Origin: Epiperipatus broadwayi
Lineage: Eukaryota; Onychophora; Udeonychophora; Euonychophora; Peripatidae
DNA length: 64,000 bases
NCBI GenBank assembly: GCA_028023455.1
Contig: JAQFVV010006310.1
Coordinates: 3,720,001-3,784,000, forward strand
Reading direction: 5' to 3'
Part shown: in pieces, positions 48,116 to 63,460 of the stretch
Layout: each line of letters starts with the position of its first letter
Numbering within the stretch: position 1 is the stretch's first letter
Notes under the pieces: model-generated
The model's input: the letters and a program-made list of their open reading frames with translations, nothing else
Told to the model about the DNA's origin: nothing
The model's database searches: none
Translations under genes and position numbers: made by a program

Positions 48116-49705
48116 TAATTATCAAAATATTTATATTGTTCTACATTCTCAAACTGAAACCACGTAAATCACAAGTTTGTGATCAAATGTATGTTACTGA
48201 TTTTGAACAATTGCTAGTAAACCAAATTTTTTAAAGAGTGTATTCACAGTGTTAAATGAATTAATCTAATGGTTTATTCATAAAAGATTCAGAGTTAGCC
48301 TTATTTATATTGCATTAAATCATGTAGGGATTTTAAAGCATTAACAATATTTTGTAGATCATTTGTTGAATTGATTGTTTGTCATGCATAACTAATTTGC
48401 ATAAAATTCAACAATCCAAAATTTGACCCAAAACTTTTTTAAAAAAATATTACATTTTTGTCATTGAAATGTAATAAATTCAATTTAATAAATATCACTT
48501 CATATACAGAGAAAACAGTGAAAACATTAAAACAAAATGCATTTGCATTGCTTGTTACCATTATATTAAAAAAAAAATCTTATATTTTTATGCATAATTT
48601 TGTAAATATTAACACTAATATTGTATTTAATATGTAATACAATCATTTAATTAAATAAATCGAAAAGAAAATTAATACAGGATGACAATATTTTATGAAT
48701 ATACATACTATCAATGTACAAAGTAAAAAAAAAAGATGAACTTCCTGTAAATGGTTTCAAAATAAACTTCAAATGTTATTATTTCTAACAAATAAACAAA
48801 CTAAAGTATAGTTTAAAGATTCAATATCTAGAATGCTTAAGTAATGGATAGTGCCACCAAAAATATAAGTGATAATCAAATAATGATACCTAATGCTAAA
48901 AATGATCCAAAATATATGGCGTAAAAATTAATAAGAGATCTGCAGGGATTGAAGTAATATTTATAAATATTGTTATGCAACATTTAAGGAAGAAAGAAGA
49001 CATGGATGATCAATAGATAACTTATAAGTATCAAGAAAGGGAGGCAATTAGTTATATAAATAAATAACTTAGAGTAAAGAAATAAAATAAAAGATACAAT
49101 ATGGAAACATTGTTCAAAATGTTTTATTATAAATATCTAAAATTTGGAGAATATTCCCCAAAATAATAAAAAAATAGGGGCTATGGAGATAACTGTTATT
49201 AGAAAATGTCATAGGACAGAATTTAAATAAAGTCATTAAATGAAAACAAGATATAGATATGACAATATTGAAAGAAAATAACCTGCTTCAGATATTCACA
49301 AGTATTGCTTCACTATACCATAAGTAGAAATAAAAAAAAGAATGGATGAAAGAAAGAAATTTAATTATAATAAAGGATAGAATTTAAGCAAAAAACATTA
49401 ATTATTATATGCTAATGATAAAATTAGATGTTACCTAAGTATTTTTTCCTGAGAATATTTCCAATTACTCAAAATTTGATTACTTGATGTAAGTGAATCA
49501 CAGATTCAATACCATGCAACTAACAGTAAAGACCTAACTCCTATATAGTAATATAATTTATGTGCTAATGTTGAACAAGTAACATTATAATTAATCAACA
49601 ACATATATCAATAACTTTAGTTTATAAAAAAATATGTTCAGTTCTGGTAAAATAAATAATTGAATGGTAGATGGTAAAATGGTAGATGGTAATAGAAAAA
49701 ATAAT
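48116..49705. other. AT-rich intergenic DNA, nothing recognised
   Basis: A small duplication, ATGGTAGATGGTAAA repeated near 49663-49692, is the only structure noticed. Confidence 0.45.
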
Positions 49706-49958
49706 CTAAGAGCTTTATTGCTTAAGAGTTCATATGAAGTTCAAATGCCAGAAGTGGCAGCACTGGAATTGATCCAAGGATCTCACCACTCCAACATTTG
49801 ACACTATCACTGCATTAAATTAGATAAAACAAAAATATTCAAATGGTTTTATTGCTCAAGAGTTCACAAGAAGTTTGAACACATATATCACTGCCGGAAT
49901 TGATCCTAGGATCCCACATTCCATGATCTGACATTCCACTGCTATATTAAACCTTGCA
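49706..49958 (-). mobile_element. Two tandem copies of a tRNA-derived SINE (family S1)
   Basis: On the minus strand each copy has an A-box-like head (TATAGCAGTGGAATGTC), a B-box-like GGATCAATTCC and an end AACTCTTGAGCAATAAA. The copies span about 49706-49817 and 49846-49958. Further copies lie at 50281, 50646, 56880, 60655, 60783, 61093 and 61502. Confidence 0.6.
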
Positions 49959-50280
49959 AAGTAATTCAAACAATAAATATATTAGAATAAAAAAACAATT
50001 GAGTTGATTGTAGGGTTGCTCTCTGGATCCATTCATAGGAAAGAACACTCTAATAATAATATGATTAGTGATAAAATTTATCAGTATAACTTCCAAAACA
50101 CCAATGCCTAAAAACATTTTTATCTAAGAGTAGGTATTCAAAATTATTGCAACATGTTATAACTGCAAAGACAAATTATAAAAATATTATTGATAAAACT
50201 TATAAATGCAACTATAGTTTATATTTAACAATATGAATTTTACTTGTTTCCAGCTTTCATTAAACATGTTAAAGAAATTA

Positions 50281-50375
50281 ATTGAATAGTTTATTGTTTG
50301 GAAGTTTGCAAGATCTTCGAACATTGGAACATGATCCATGTATCTTGAGCTACAGTGCTTGCATATATCTCATGC
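50281..50375 (-). repeat. Degraded SINE S1 copy
   Basis: The plus-strand start GAATAGTTTATTGTTTGGAAG resembles the inverted 3' end of S1 (GAATAGTTTATTGCTC). The remainder is only loosely alignable. The open frame at 50282-50470 spans it and is not convincing. Confidence 0.35.
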
Positions 50376-50645
50376 CAAAACATGCAAGGCATTTAAAAAT
50401 ATCATGTGAAAGAACAACTTTCATATTAAATATTACTATTTCTATTGCTTTAAGCTTCAAAAAAACTTAAGCAAAAATGGGTAGGAGCACGAAAATTCTC
50501 TCAATTGTAATAGGAATGCTCCAGGCACTAATTTCCTTCTCCTGGAAAGAATTAGTATAGGCTAAGAATAGTATTAACATTATTTTTTGGTAGTAATTTA
50601 GTATATTTAGTATACTGTTCTTAATAGTTGGCGATATTCTGCCTG

Positions 50646-50765
50646 GTTTGAGTGCTGTGATAACAAGGGTAGAATTCGAAGCTCAACAGTTCATGGACCA
50701 CAACCCAGATCTATCAGTTCTGGCTTTGAACTTATTATGAATTCTGGAGCAATAATGCCCTTAGA
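50646..50765 (+). mobile_element. SINE S1 copy, plus orientation
   Basis: The head TTTGAGTGCTGTGATAACAA and a B-box-like AGAATTCGAAGCTC precede the family end TGAACTTATTATGAATTC, TGGAGCAATAA. Confidence 0.55.
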
Positions 50766-51530
50766 TTATTTTATTTAATAATTGATTATCAATTGTTGAA
50801 AAAAATCAAACATAAAAATCTATGAAAGAGGAATTTCATGGAAAATATAGCCTTATTAAGTGAAAATTATTTTTATATATATTTTGAATAAATAAATTAG
50901 AAGAAAAAAATCCGAATATATTTTAAAAATCATTAATAATTCAAGTTTTCGAATATCTTCTTATTTTTTAATAAACAACTTTCCCATAGTTCATATTAAT
51001 TGGGAATCGACCTAGTAAAAGGACATTCTCCTTTATCGAAAAAGTACAATATGAACTAAATAACTGTATTTGTTTAAATTCATAATTTGAAATTTAGAAA
51101 TCTCGTCTACGTATGCATAAAATGAACTTTGAAAGAAACAATGTCAAAACTTTGATTTTAAAACACAACAGTTTTAGCCTCGAGCAAACAGGAAATGTAG
51201 GTGGAATTAAGTTTTGAAACGGTCCCGAGTTAGCAATTTATCTTTTTTTTTTTAAGTCGGTGTATTTCAAGGTACACAGGTTTTGCTTACCGCTCTACAT
51301 CACTGCAATTATAGTTTTCTATTTTATTTCATTTCTTTCAAATAATAACATTTCATCCAAAACTCTAAACTGCAATTCAAATGCTACTGGGTTAATGCAC
51401 ATATTTCTAGTTAACGAGCACGTGCAAATTTTAAGTTAGAACTATTTATTTGTTCAAAATAACGTTAAAGTGTTTGCTTTTAAGTTTTATATTATAAAAT
51501 ATTATGAGGTGATTTTGCTTTATGTGAAAT
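50766..51530 (+). promoter_or_regulatory. Upstream region of paralogue 2
   Basis: From about 51090 CpG frequency rises (TCTCGTCTACG, CTCGAGC, ACGGTCCCGAG), as at the 5' side of paralogue 1. No core promoter element is placed with confidence. It probably includes the 5' UTR. Confidence 0.35.
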
Positions 51531-52218
51531 ATGCTTTCTCGTGAAATGACTTTTTCGGCAGCTTCTTTAATATTAGAAGCTATAAACATATTGCGATTGG
51601 GTTTTATTTCTGCTTTGATATACTGGAATTTGATTGCTCAAATTCGAATGCACAGTGTTTATTTTTGTCCTTGCGTTAAATGTTTTGCATCAAAATCAGT
51701 TTTCTTTGGAAATATAGCTTATCTTTTAGGATGGTTTCCTTTTGTTTTTGACAGTTTTTTACAATCTTCGTGGCAACCTGTAGACATCCAAGCACACTGC
51801 ATATTTCAGCATCTTACCTGCCAAAGTGTGGGTGTCGTTCTCTTAGCTATCTATCTAATTAGTTCTGTACGTCAGATTTGTTCTTTACAAACGCTACATA
51901 TAGTCGGACATTTAGCAGTTGGCATTTGTTTGTTCTGGACACTGGTCCGATTCGTCTTTCAGCTATATTTCCGTCCAGAGCTTTTTATCGGGAGCTTTCG
52001 CCTTATCAGTTTTTTTTTGCCGTGCATGCAAAGCCAACTAATAATTAAATTTGATTTAATGGTATGCGCGCAAGAATTATATCCAGATGTTATAGGTACA
52101 CATTTGTGGAGATATTTATCACTGACATTACCTTTGTGTCTTGTTATATGTATTTGCAAACTACTTAAATATTTCAAAAAAAAGTTTCGCAACGGCTGCC
52201 ACTCTTTATATTTTTCAG
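51531..52218 (+). CDS. First coding exon of a polytopic membrane protein (paralogue 2)
   Basis: The exon encodes 229 residues plus one base, then TTCAG|GTAAGA, an excellent donor, in phase 1, the same phase and aligned position as in 31752-32502. Helices are predicted at about 14-37, 57-77, 92-113, 122-147 and 192-212, with a cysteine-bearing loop between the last two. Cys90 and Cys179 match Cys89 and Cys191 of paralogue 1. A cytoplasmic-loop cysteine cluster (FCPCVKC, 45-51) matches YCPQC there. Identity is low (roughly a fifth to a quarter by eye), so the duplication is old. Met1 and Met6 are both possible starts. Reading into the intron gives only a few more codons before a stop. A receptor-like role is inference. 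Confidence 0.75.
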
Positions 52219-54092
52219 GTAAGAAGGTATATTAGCTTATTACAATGTTTTGACTAGTTTAATTATTCTTATTTAATATTTATTGCTGCTAATTTATTCG
52301 AAATACTATTTTTCTTTATTAAAGCGATAGGGAATAACAAATTGTGTTGTTTGATAATTTTAAAATGTACTAAACGCACCTACCATCATTAATAAACAAT
52401 CTTTATTCATGATGTTAAATAATGTGGGTGGTAGGCTGAAGATCACAACATGCTTATATGAGTACGTAACTCTGTAATTTATATACATTTAAATGTTTTA
52501 ATGTATGGATATTAGTATTATTTGTTTTATTTTTTACAATAAACTATTCAAACATCGTCATTAATTTTGTTGAATTGTCAGAGTTTAAGTTTACAAACAG
52601 TTTTTCCATAAATAACCCAACATTGTATGTAAAAATGTTTCAATTTGAGTGTATGCCTATCTTATTTCTAGCTTAGTGAGGTACGTGTATATTTTATTTT
52701 AACAACTATAGCAAAATAACATGTTTAGTAGCTGTGACTAGTTCTAATTTTGATTTAGATCTTTACGCTATCACTCTTTTAGTTGTGATATAGTTATTAT
52801 TTCTTTGTTTTAATATTTCGAGAGAAAAAAGTAACTTATAGTTTGTTTATTAAACAAAACATTTGATTTGCATTTTACTGTTGTAAGTTTGGTTATATAT
52901 TCGGATGCTTAATTTCCCTGTCGGCATTCGGTCAGAGAATGACCAATATTTGAATTATTTCAAAATTCATATACAAAAAATAAAAATATATTAATAAAAC
53001 ATTTAAATCAATCATATGAATAAAGATTTCTGAAAAAGGCAAAACACAAACACATTTCCTTTTTTAGATGTTTATGTGATTAATTTGAATGTTATAAGTA
53101 TATTATTATGGTCGGAAAAAAAGTAAATAATGTTGAATTAATTATTCGATGCAGTTATGCTTGATTAATAGAAATATTTATCTTTAATTAAAATTTAATG
53201 CGTATGTGACCTAAAAGAGATATGATTAATTTCTAACCTAATAAATGATTTAAATCATTAAACTATTCAGCATATTTGCAAATAAAGTGTAATAAAAAAT
53301 ATTCTAAGATGATTAAAGGACTTATTAAAGTTTAGCTCTAACATTAAAATATTAGAATAAATTATGTTAAAGCAAACATTGGCAATCTACATTCATAATA
53401 GTCTAATGCTTAATTATTCTATCTGTTTTTGAATAGAAAACTTACATATATATATATCTCCAAGGTGAACAATTAACATAGCAATAGGATAGTTAAAGGC
53501 AAGCAAACAATTGTTTTATTTTCCCTTCAGAGAGAGAAAATAAATCTAGAGTAATTTTATATTTCAGTAACTATGACTTATATTACTTATAGGCTAGAAC
53601 TTATATGGCTCCCTATGTCAGAAAATCTTAAGAATTGTAAATTACCAGTTAAAAGAATTTCTGTGGATATGGGGGGAAATGACTATATTGTGGACTAATG
53701 TTTATTATACATAGATAAATAATCAAAATAGTTACTGCTCATGAGCTCATGGACTTTGAGATCAGATTATAGGACTATGCTAAATTTCACAGGGTAAGAA
53801 TATCATTTTCTTAACAAAAATGAAACAAACGATAATGTTATTTCTTTGTTATAAATCTTAAAACAGAAAAGAAGTGACTATAAAAATGTTGTTAAAGATT
53901 TCTAAATAATATTAGCAATTTACTACAAATGACAATCAAATTTGTTAATTGATGGACGACTTTTTTGTTTTGGCAAATTGCTTAATATATATTTATAGTT
54001 CTTAACATGTTAGTTTCAAAAAGAATAATTATTTTTAATAATTTGTAAAGCGCATACTCATTACATAAGTAATATATATTAAAGCTATAAGC
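52219..54092 (+). other. Probable first intron of paralogue 2
   Basis: It follows the GTAAGA donor. No exon with a phase-1 acceptor and membrane-like translation was found here. Confidence 0.35.
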
Positions 54093-54223
54093 TTACGATT
54101 ATGCGCCTAAATGCGACAGTATGGACCTCTACAAATCTAAACACTAGATTAATGACTTTAAAGTCATTAATCTTGTGTTTAGATTTGTAGAGGTCCCTAC
54201 TGTCGCATGTAGGCACATAGTAA
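54093..54223. mobile_element. Near-perfect palindrome with no loop
   Basis: Arms of about 66 bp meet at GACTTT|AAAGTC (54159/54160). The outer parts contain ATGCGACAGTA and GACCTCTACAAATCTAAACAC with inverse copies on the right. A few mismatches sit near the outer ends. Confidence 0.85.
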
Positions 54224-54660
54224 TAATTATTTTTGTAATTATATGATAAGTTTGAATTAATTGTGTGTATGTTTTTAAATTAAAATGTCAGAAAATAATG
54301 ATTGATTTCAGAGTTATCAGTTCCAAGACTATTTTGAGAGAAAAAAAAAACTTGCTCGAGAAATATACATGTCTATATTTATCAATAAATCCTGATATAA
54401 CAACAACAACAACTAAGAAACTTTAATTTTAAAATATTCCTGAAATAATTATGGATAATTGTATGCTACCCAAACATGCTCTGATTTTAAAAATAAAAGA
54501 ACATGCTTGAAGTTATTCTAACATGATGAGGTCCTGCAGTATCTTTAATTAATAAAATATCTTTTAATGACAAGTGTGGGTTTCCTAAAAATGAAAATAA
54601 TTATGTTAACCATCTAATTCTAAATGTTTCTTTTTCTTTTTATCATATAATGTAATTCTT

Positions 54661-54870
54661 ATAAACTCATTATAATCGAGTATTATGAAAAGGTACCAAT
54701 TGAAGTTCAAAAGTTCTATAATGCACTAAGCATGCTTTTGGCAGATTATTGCCAGAATTGTCCTAGCATGATTCTGGCTGTAATCTTCTGAAAGCATGGT
54801 TAGTGCATTATAAAACTTTTGCACTTCAATTGGTACCCTTTTCATAATACTTGATTAGAACGAGTTTATA
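54661..54870. mobile_element. Foldback element with about 100-bp arms
   Basis: The left arm starts ATAAACTCATTATAATCGAG and the right arm ends with its inverse (CTTGATTAGAACGAGTTTAT). GGTACCAATTGAAG pairs with CTTCAATTGGTACC exactly. The centre has an inner pair GCCAGAAT/ATTCTGGC. Confidence 0.85.
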
Positions 54871-56138
54871 AAAATTAACCCATCTCAAATGTTTACAATA
54901 TTGAAATAATCCCCCATCTTAAATATAATCAAAAGTATTTCATGAACATTAAAAAACTTAATAAAATAGAATTAAAACATTTTTTCTAAAAAAAAAATTG
55001 GGATTATGAAAATGTTAAAAAATAAAAACTTAATTATGAGAATAAATTGCTTTCATGTAATAATAGAACTAATAAAAATCAACACGACAACTATTGTGAA
55101 AGTTTCAAACAAAGAAGCCAAATCTGTGCTTTTAGCTAATTATGATAAAATTCTAGTAACTAAGCTAAAAAATCTTCAATACTTTTATCAAACTGAATGA
55201 TTTTTTGGGAACTTTAAATTTTATGAAGATACCAGAAACATTGATATACTCCATAACTTATTCAAATAATCCATATTATTGTCAATTTTAGTTTATCTTT
55301 TCTAACATAAAGATTTCTAGCTATAGTTTATATGTCCATTTAAGATAGATATAAATGTGAAGTGTTGGAATCTTAAATAAATCTTAAATATATTTTACAA
55401 GACCATAATTCATTTGAACCGAAAACATCCATAACTCTATGACATTAAACTTACAGATATTAGCAGAAACTTTAAAAGATAATGTCGAACCTTTTTGAAC
55501 TTATAACCACAATTATGCAAAAATGGCATTAAGCTATATGACTAATTGATTTGATCCAAATCCTGAAAAAACTATAAATAATTTACTATTTTAGATATAC
55601 TTAAAATTTCTCTATTCCATCACACATTTTTTGAGTTTTAAATGTATTAAAAAAGATATTACACATGGAAAAAGAATGAAGTTGAGTTTATTGTTTAATT
55701 AATGATTGGATAAATATATTAATCTTTAACTTGAAGTTTCTATCTGTGTAAAAACAATCTCTAATTTAATAAATGATTACTAATAATCATAAATGTATTT
55801 ATCTGAAATGGCTGGTATTAAAGTTGTAAGTGTGAAAAATTTGACACTATGAGATGTGCTTATTTTTGATAAGTTTCGACAACGACATGCTGTGCACATT
55901 TAAGAAGAAGTATGTTACATGGAAAGACAAACAACTTGCTTTATTTGATTTAATCCAGTGCTTTTTCATGTTTGAAATACTCAAGAAATCCTTTCTATAT
56001 AAAAAATAAATGTGGAATCTGACAAATAAGTTTCATTTACTACATTTTATTTGAATCAAGTGCTGCAATTAATGTTCTAATAGTATTGTACTTCATGTAA
56101 TGCAAATGTAATATATTTATAAATGCTTTCATAAAATC
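54871..56138. other. AT-rich DNA, nothing recognised
   Basis: The 64-codon frame at 55006-55200 is lysine and asparagine rich and unsupported. Confidence 0.45.
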
Positions 56139-59056
<2,918 letters not shown>

Positions 59057-59168
59057 AGCGTTGTTAGCCGAGAGGTCATTGCACCCACCTTGCAAGCAAG
59101 TAGTTGGTTGCAGACGGGTGTGGGTTCGCAACCCGGTTGATGCTATGATATATGAAAAAAAAAAAAAA
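59057..59168 (+). mobile_element. tRNA-derived SINE with long variable arm
   Basis: Positions 59057-59144 fold as a tRNA-like unit: AGCGTTG pairs with the terminal GATGCT region, TAGCCGAGAGGTC is a good A box, and GGGTTCGCAACCC is a near-ideal B box and T arm. The length of about 88 nt implies a serine/leucine-like long variable arm. It is followed by ATGATATATG and an A14 tail. Its layout (GTCAAGC start, TATAT then poly(A)) resembles the insert at 43073. No clear target duplication was found. CpG is well preserved, implying a young copy. Confidence 0.8.
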
Positions 59169-60654
59169 TTGTAAGTACAGGAAGTTTGACACTTGCAAAT
59201 GATGGTATAAGAATTTGATAAATACTGAACAAATGATGAAAACTGATCTAGGTCAAATGAAAAGTCCTGGCTCAGTATGATATACATATTGTTGGTCATT
59301 TGTGATTTTTTCACATGTTTTTATAGATTTCAAGAATGTTTGGTGAAGTAGAAGTTTTGGATATATTTTAAAAAAAAAATAATGCACATGGAAAATGAGA
59401 GATGAAATTGAATTAATTTGTGTTTACATTTAATTAAAGTTTATATCTGAGATAGGAATAACATGATAATCTCTAGCAGAATAAATGATTAGTAGTCATC
59501 ATTAATATATTTTTCTGAAGTGGATGATATCATTTTTGTGGATGCAGAAAGTTTGACACTTGCAAATAAAATTATAATGTTTTCCTATGATACTGTATTT
59601 AAATAATGATTTTACAAAAATAAATAACATCAACCATAGAAGAAATTAAAAGTCAATTAACACTCCATCAGAATAAAAATAGTCTTTATTGCAAATCTAA
59701 GGTTTGATATCAACTAAATTAAAAAAGCAGTTTAAAGTCTTTTGAATAAAGTAGACATTTAATCAACAGCCAAGAATTTTAATATTCCATTGTATTTTAT
59801 TATTTATTAGATTTTTAAAAGCTTAGCAAATAGTTTAAAGCAACCTTGTTATTCTAATATTATGATGATAATCTGAACTTTATGATTTTATAGTTATTAT
59901 ACGTGCTCTGTGTGGGTAAATGCAGTCGTAGATTGATAGATTCCGGAGATCAAAGTCCATAGATTGCAGCCCAATTGTGGCACTACTCCAAACAATAAAT
60001 CATTCGATTATTATTATTACACATTTGCATTTTAACAAAATAAACAAATGAACACAATAAACAAATGTTATATACAACATTTGAATTCGATCTGCCATTA
60101 TATATATAAATACCTATGCATGTTTTTGTATATACAGTACTCATATGCATGCACACAATAATTTTTGCACACATTTTTTAATGTCTGTAACTAATATATA
60201 TATGTTTTATAAACGTAATCGTCTTATATTCAGCGTTTAAATATTTTTAATTCAAGTATATGGAAGAACACAAAACACAGAATCAAAAATTTGCTGTCCC
60301 ATCGCTTGCAGTCGATGAATATAAAATATAAATACTATTATTAGGAATAACATTAATTAAATACGAGTATGGGGAAAATGAACTTTTTTTTTTTTTTTAT
60401 AAATATAACATTTTGAATTTTATAGCGAGATTTTTTTAAAAACATTTTTTCCTCACGATTCAAAGCTTTAAAGATGATAGAGAAATTATTTCCTCCTCCC
60501 CCTCGAACAGAGTACATTATCCTTAGGGCAACCTGGTACCTAATTTTTCTTTTCAAAATTCGAAGTAATAGTTTCATTTAATTATGATGTCAAATTTCAT
60601 TCACGTAATTATGGTATTAGATTTTATTTCTTAATTATAAGTATAAAAATTACA
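59169..60654. other. AT-rich DNA, nothing recognised
   Basis: Short frames at 59983-60174 and 60353-60577 (minus) show no recognisable motif. Confidence 0.4.
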
Positions 60655-60893
60655 CATGACTTATTGCCAGGAATTCTTAAGAAATTCGAGCATTGTAAGT
60701 AACAAATTGGTCCCCTGTCCGTAGATCTTAACTCTAGAACCCGCCACTCTACTATTGCACCAACCACAAAAGAGCAAAAATTGAATAGTTTATTGCTCAA
60801 AAGTTCATAATAAGTTTGAGTACCAGTGACACAGTTGGACTGCAACCCATGGGCTCCAGAGCCTGCTATTCCATCACTGCAATAAATCTCAAA
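60655..60893 (-). mobile_element. Two SINE S1 copies in tandem
   Basis: On the minus strand both have a head TGCAATAGTAGAGTGGCGGG or TGCAGTGATGGAATAGC, a B-box-like region, and an end with AATTCCTGGCAATAA or AACTTTTGAGCAATAAA. The copies meet at about 60776-60783. The 73-codon frame at 60624-60845 runs across both and is not a gene. Confidence 0.65.
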
Positions 60894-61092
60894 GTTTATA
60901 AAGGTTTGTTAAAATTCTTTAGTTTTATCTGATACAGTCATGGCTGCTTATTATTATACTTTCATTATCTTCACATGGTATGATACGTTTTTATTCTTGT
61001 TTTTAGAGTCATGTATTTATAACTCTGATATTTTTTCGCACTTGATATTATAGCCATTTACTCGCATCTCACAGAGAATATCTAATGTAAAT

Positions 61093-61380
61093 TAATCAAA
61101 TAATTTATTGCTTAAAATTCATAAAAAGTTCAATCAACGGCTATGATTCATGTCCCTTGATTTTCAGGATCTGACCCTCTATTACTGCACTAAATCGCAT
61201 GGGGCAAAATAATTGCTTGGAAATTGAGATTCTAGCACCAAAAATGACAGAACTTGATTATTATCTATAAACTTTAAACTCCAAATTCTACCACTGTGTC
61301 AGAAGTGACAAATTAAACTGTGATTTAAGGAACTTTAGTTCTAAAGTATGCCACTGCATCACTATATCAAACTATGTACT
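61093..61380 (-). mobile_element. SINE S1 copy followed by a degraded partial copy
   Basis: AATAATTTATTGCTTAAAATTC at 61098 is the inverted family end and TATTACTGCACTAAATC near 61178-61194 the inverted head. A more decayed piece from about 61300 to 61370 has CACTGCATCACTATATCAAAC at its end. Confidence 0.5.
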
Positions 61381-61501
61381 AGAAGAATATAGTGTTCTTG
61401 AATATAAAAATAATAATGTATGCATATGAATTAAAATTAAATTTTTCTTATCATTAGTTTACTGTAAAATGCAAATCATCATAATAATCCTCCTATGTAA
61501 T

Positions 61502-61612
61502 TTGGTGCAATTGTAGAATGGCAAATGGAAGCTGAAGATCCATGCATTGTGGCCAAATCTGTATTTTCAATGCTCAACTTTTTATAAATTTTCAAGCATT
61601 GAACTATTCCAT
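61502..61612 (+). mobile_element. SINE S1 copy, plus orientation
   Basis: The head TTGGTGCAATTGTAGAATGGC matches the inverted heads at 60655-60893. The tail is diverged (TTTCAAGCATTGAAC). Confidence 0.5.
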
Positions 61613-62118
61613 AATTTTATATTTTTTTATCACAATAATTTATGAACTATTTATCATTTGTTATTTAACAAATGTATATTATTATTAGGTCAAAACTGAT
61701 ATACCCCTTTCCCCAATCATTATAAATATTTTTACTTAAATACAAGCTAGCTACAGCATGCATGTTAAAACTAAGGGAGCTACACTTAATTTATTTAGTT
61801 ATATAAACAAATTTAAATATTAGTCATTCATTAGACTAGAGATTATCCAGTAATTTTTTAGTGAATCTCTTACATCAGTGGTCCAACAGTTTTTAGAGAG
61901 TCATATGCATTTTATTTAAAGTTATCATTGGACTATTTCTACCATCTACTTGGAATTGTTAAATTAAAAAAATCTGACTTTATTTATGCTTTTTTAAATA
62001 TCTTTAACTAGATTGGACCATAATATTTTGAATGGTATTATTATCTTTTGTTCTTCTCAAATATAGTATTCATAAATCTAAAGGTCACTAATTTAATTTC
62101 CATGCTTATTGTAACTAG
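61613..62118. other. AT-rich DNA, nothing recognised
   Basis: No feature was recognised apart from an AG acceptor candidate at its end (62117-62118). Confidence 0.35.
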
Positions 62119-62309
62119 TCTTGCCCAAGATACCTGCAGAAGAGAAGAGAATAATACCATTTCAAATGTTGTATTGTATACTCACCGGTGTATTATTATT
62201 AATACTTGAGTGTATTAAAAAAGTATTTGAATTTTTAAAAAAATATTTATCATTTCAACTAGATAATAAAAATAATCCAACACACAATTACAATTTTGTA
62301 TGTATTTAA
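62119..62309 (+). other. Weak candidate later exon of paralogue 2
   Basis: After an AG at 62117-62118 an open frame begins with two bases, the number needed to complete the phase-1 codon of the exon ending at 52218. It encodes a charged segment (KIPAEEKRIIPFQ), one hydrophobic helix of about 18 residues (LYCILTGVLLLILE) and a basic, asparagine-rich tail to a TAA. The acceptor has a poor pyrimidine tract and the implied intron is 9.9 kb. In DNA this AT-rich such frames arise easily, so this is only a lead. Confidence 0.2.
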
Positions 62310-63460
62310 AGTATTAGAGTCTTTTACCTGCATATTGAGTTGCTAAAAAGATAAAGTGGTTTGCATATCTATTTATATTATTCATCATCATCATAAACAA
62401 TTACTCATAAATGAGTTTAGCCATTCAAACTCCAAGTTAAAAAAAAGATAGAAAGGCAAAAAAATATATTAATAATTGTACACTAGGGATGAGTTTTGTG
62501 ATGGACCCATTATTCTGATTATTTGGTATTCTAAAATATTCTCTTTTAACTTCTTCTGCAATATACTTTTTTTTATGAAAGACTTCATCATTTTGCCTAA
62601 TTGTAATTCTTTGTATTTTAGCCTCAGTTAATGAAAGTAATTGATATTACATTTCTTTACAATGCCTTTTATTAAGATACCCTATCTTTTCTAATGAAAA
62701 CCATGCTTAAGTTCACCACAAAATATTTTTTTAGAAAATCTGTTATAATTCATTCATTACACATTTCTAATTTAATGAGGATGTAATTTCATAAGAGTAG
62801 ATTCTATAATATCACATCCAGAAATCTGAAGAAGATAGTGATTATTCTTATAAATTGCTATCATATGTTTGGAAATTTGTGGAACATTCTGTGAAAATTT
62901 TCTCATGTTTTATGTTATGTTAATATAGAATTCAAGTTTCACTTTATAATAACTGTTTATGATATTTCTGTCATTTATATGAATGGTACCACTATCAATC
63001 AATATTCTATTGTAGAATTTCATTTCTAAAAAATAAATTGCATGACAGTATATTTCTCTCATATTAAAGCCCAACAAACACATCAAAGCATTATCAATAG
63101 CCACAACAATTTTGTATTGAGGTAAATATTTAGTGAACTGTGTATATGAAACACGATATTTCAAGTTTTTTTAAAAAAAACTGTCTGTAAAGAGAAGGTA
63201 AAAAAACCTATCAGTGTTAAGAAATTTTGAATATTTATTATTTACCCCTAAATACAAACTTGAAAAAGATAATAAAGATTGTACAGTAATAAAAAAAGCA
63301 TTTTTTGTTATATTAATAATTTCAGAATATGCTGTAAAATATTAAGTGTTACAGTAAGTTATACCATATTGTAGTTTAAACTTTCGTAACATAAGAATTT
63401 CTTATCTTAAAAGAAAAAAAATTATCTACATATCATAGTTTAATTCTACATATGCCATTG
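62310..63460. other. AT-rich DNA, nothing recognised
   Basis: The frame at 62910-63164 (minus, 84 codons) has no recognisable motif and no supporting context. Confidence 0.4.
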
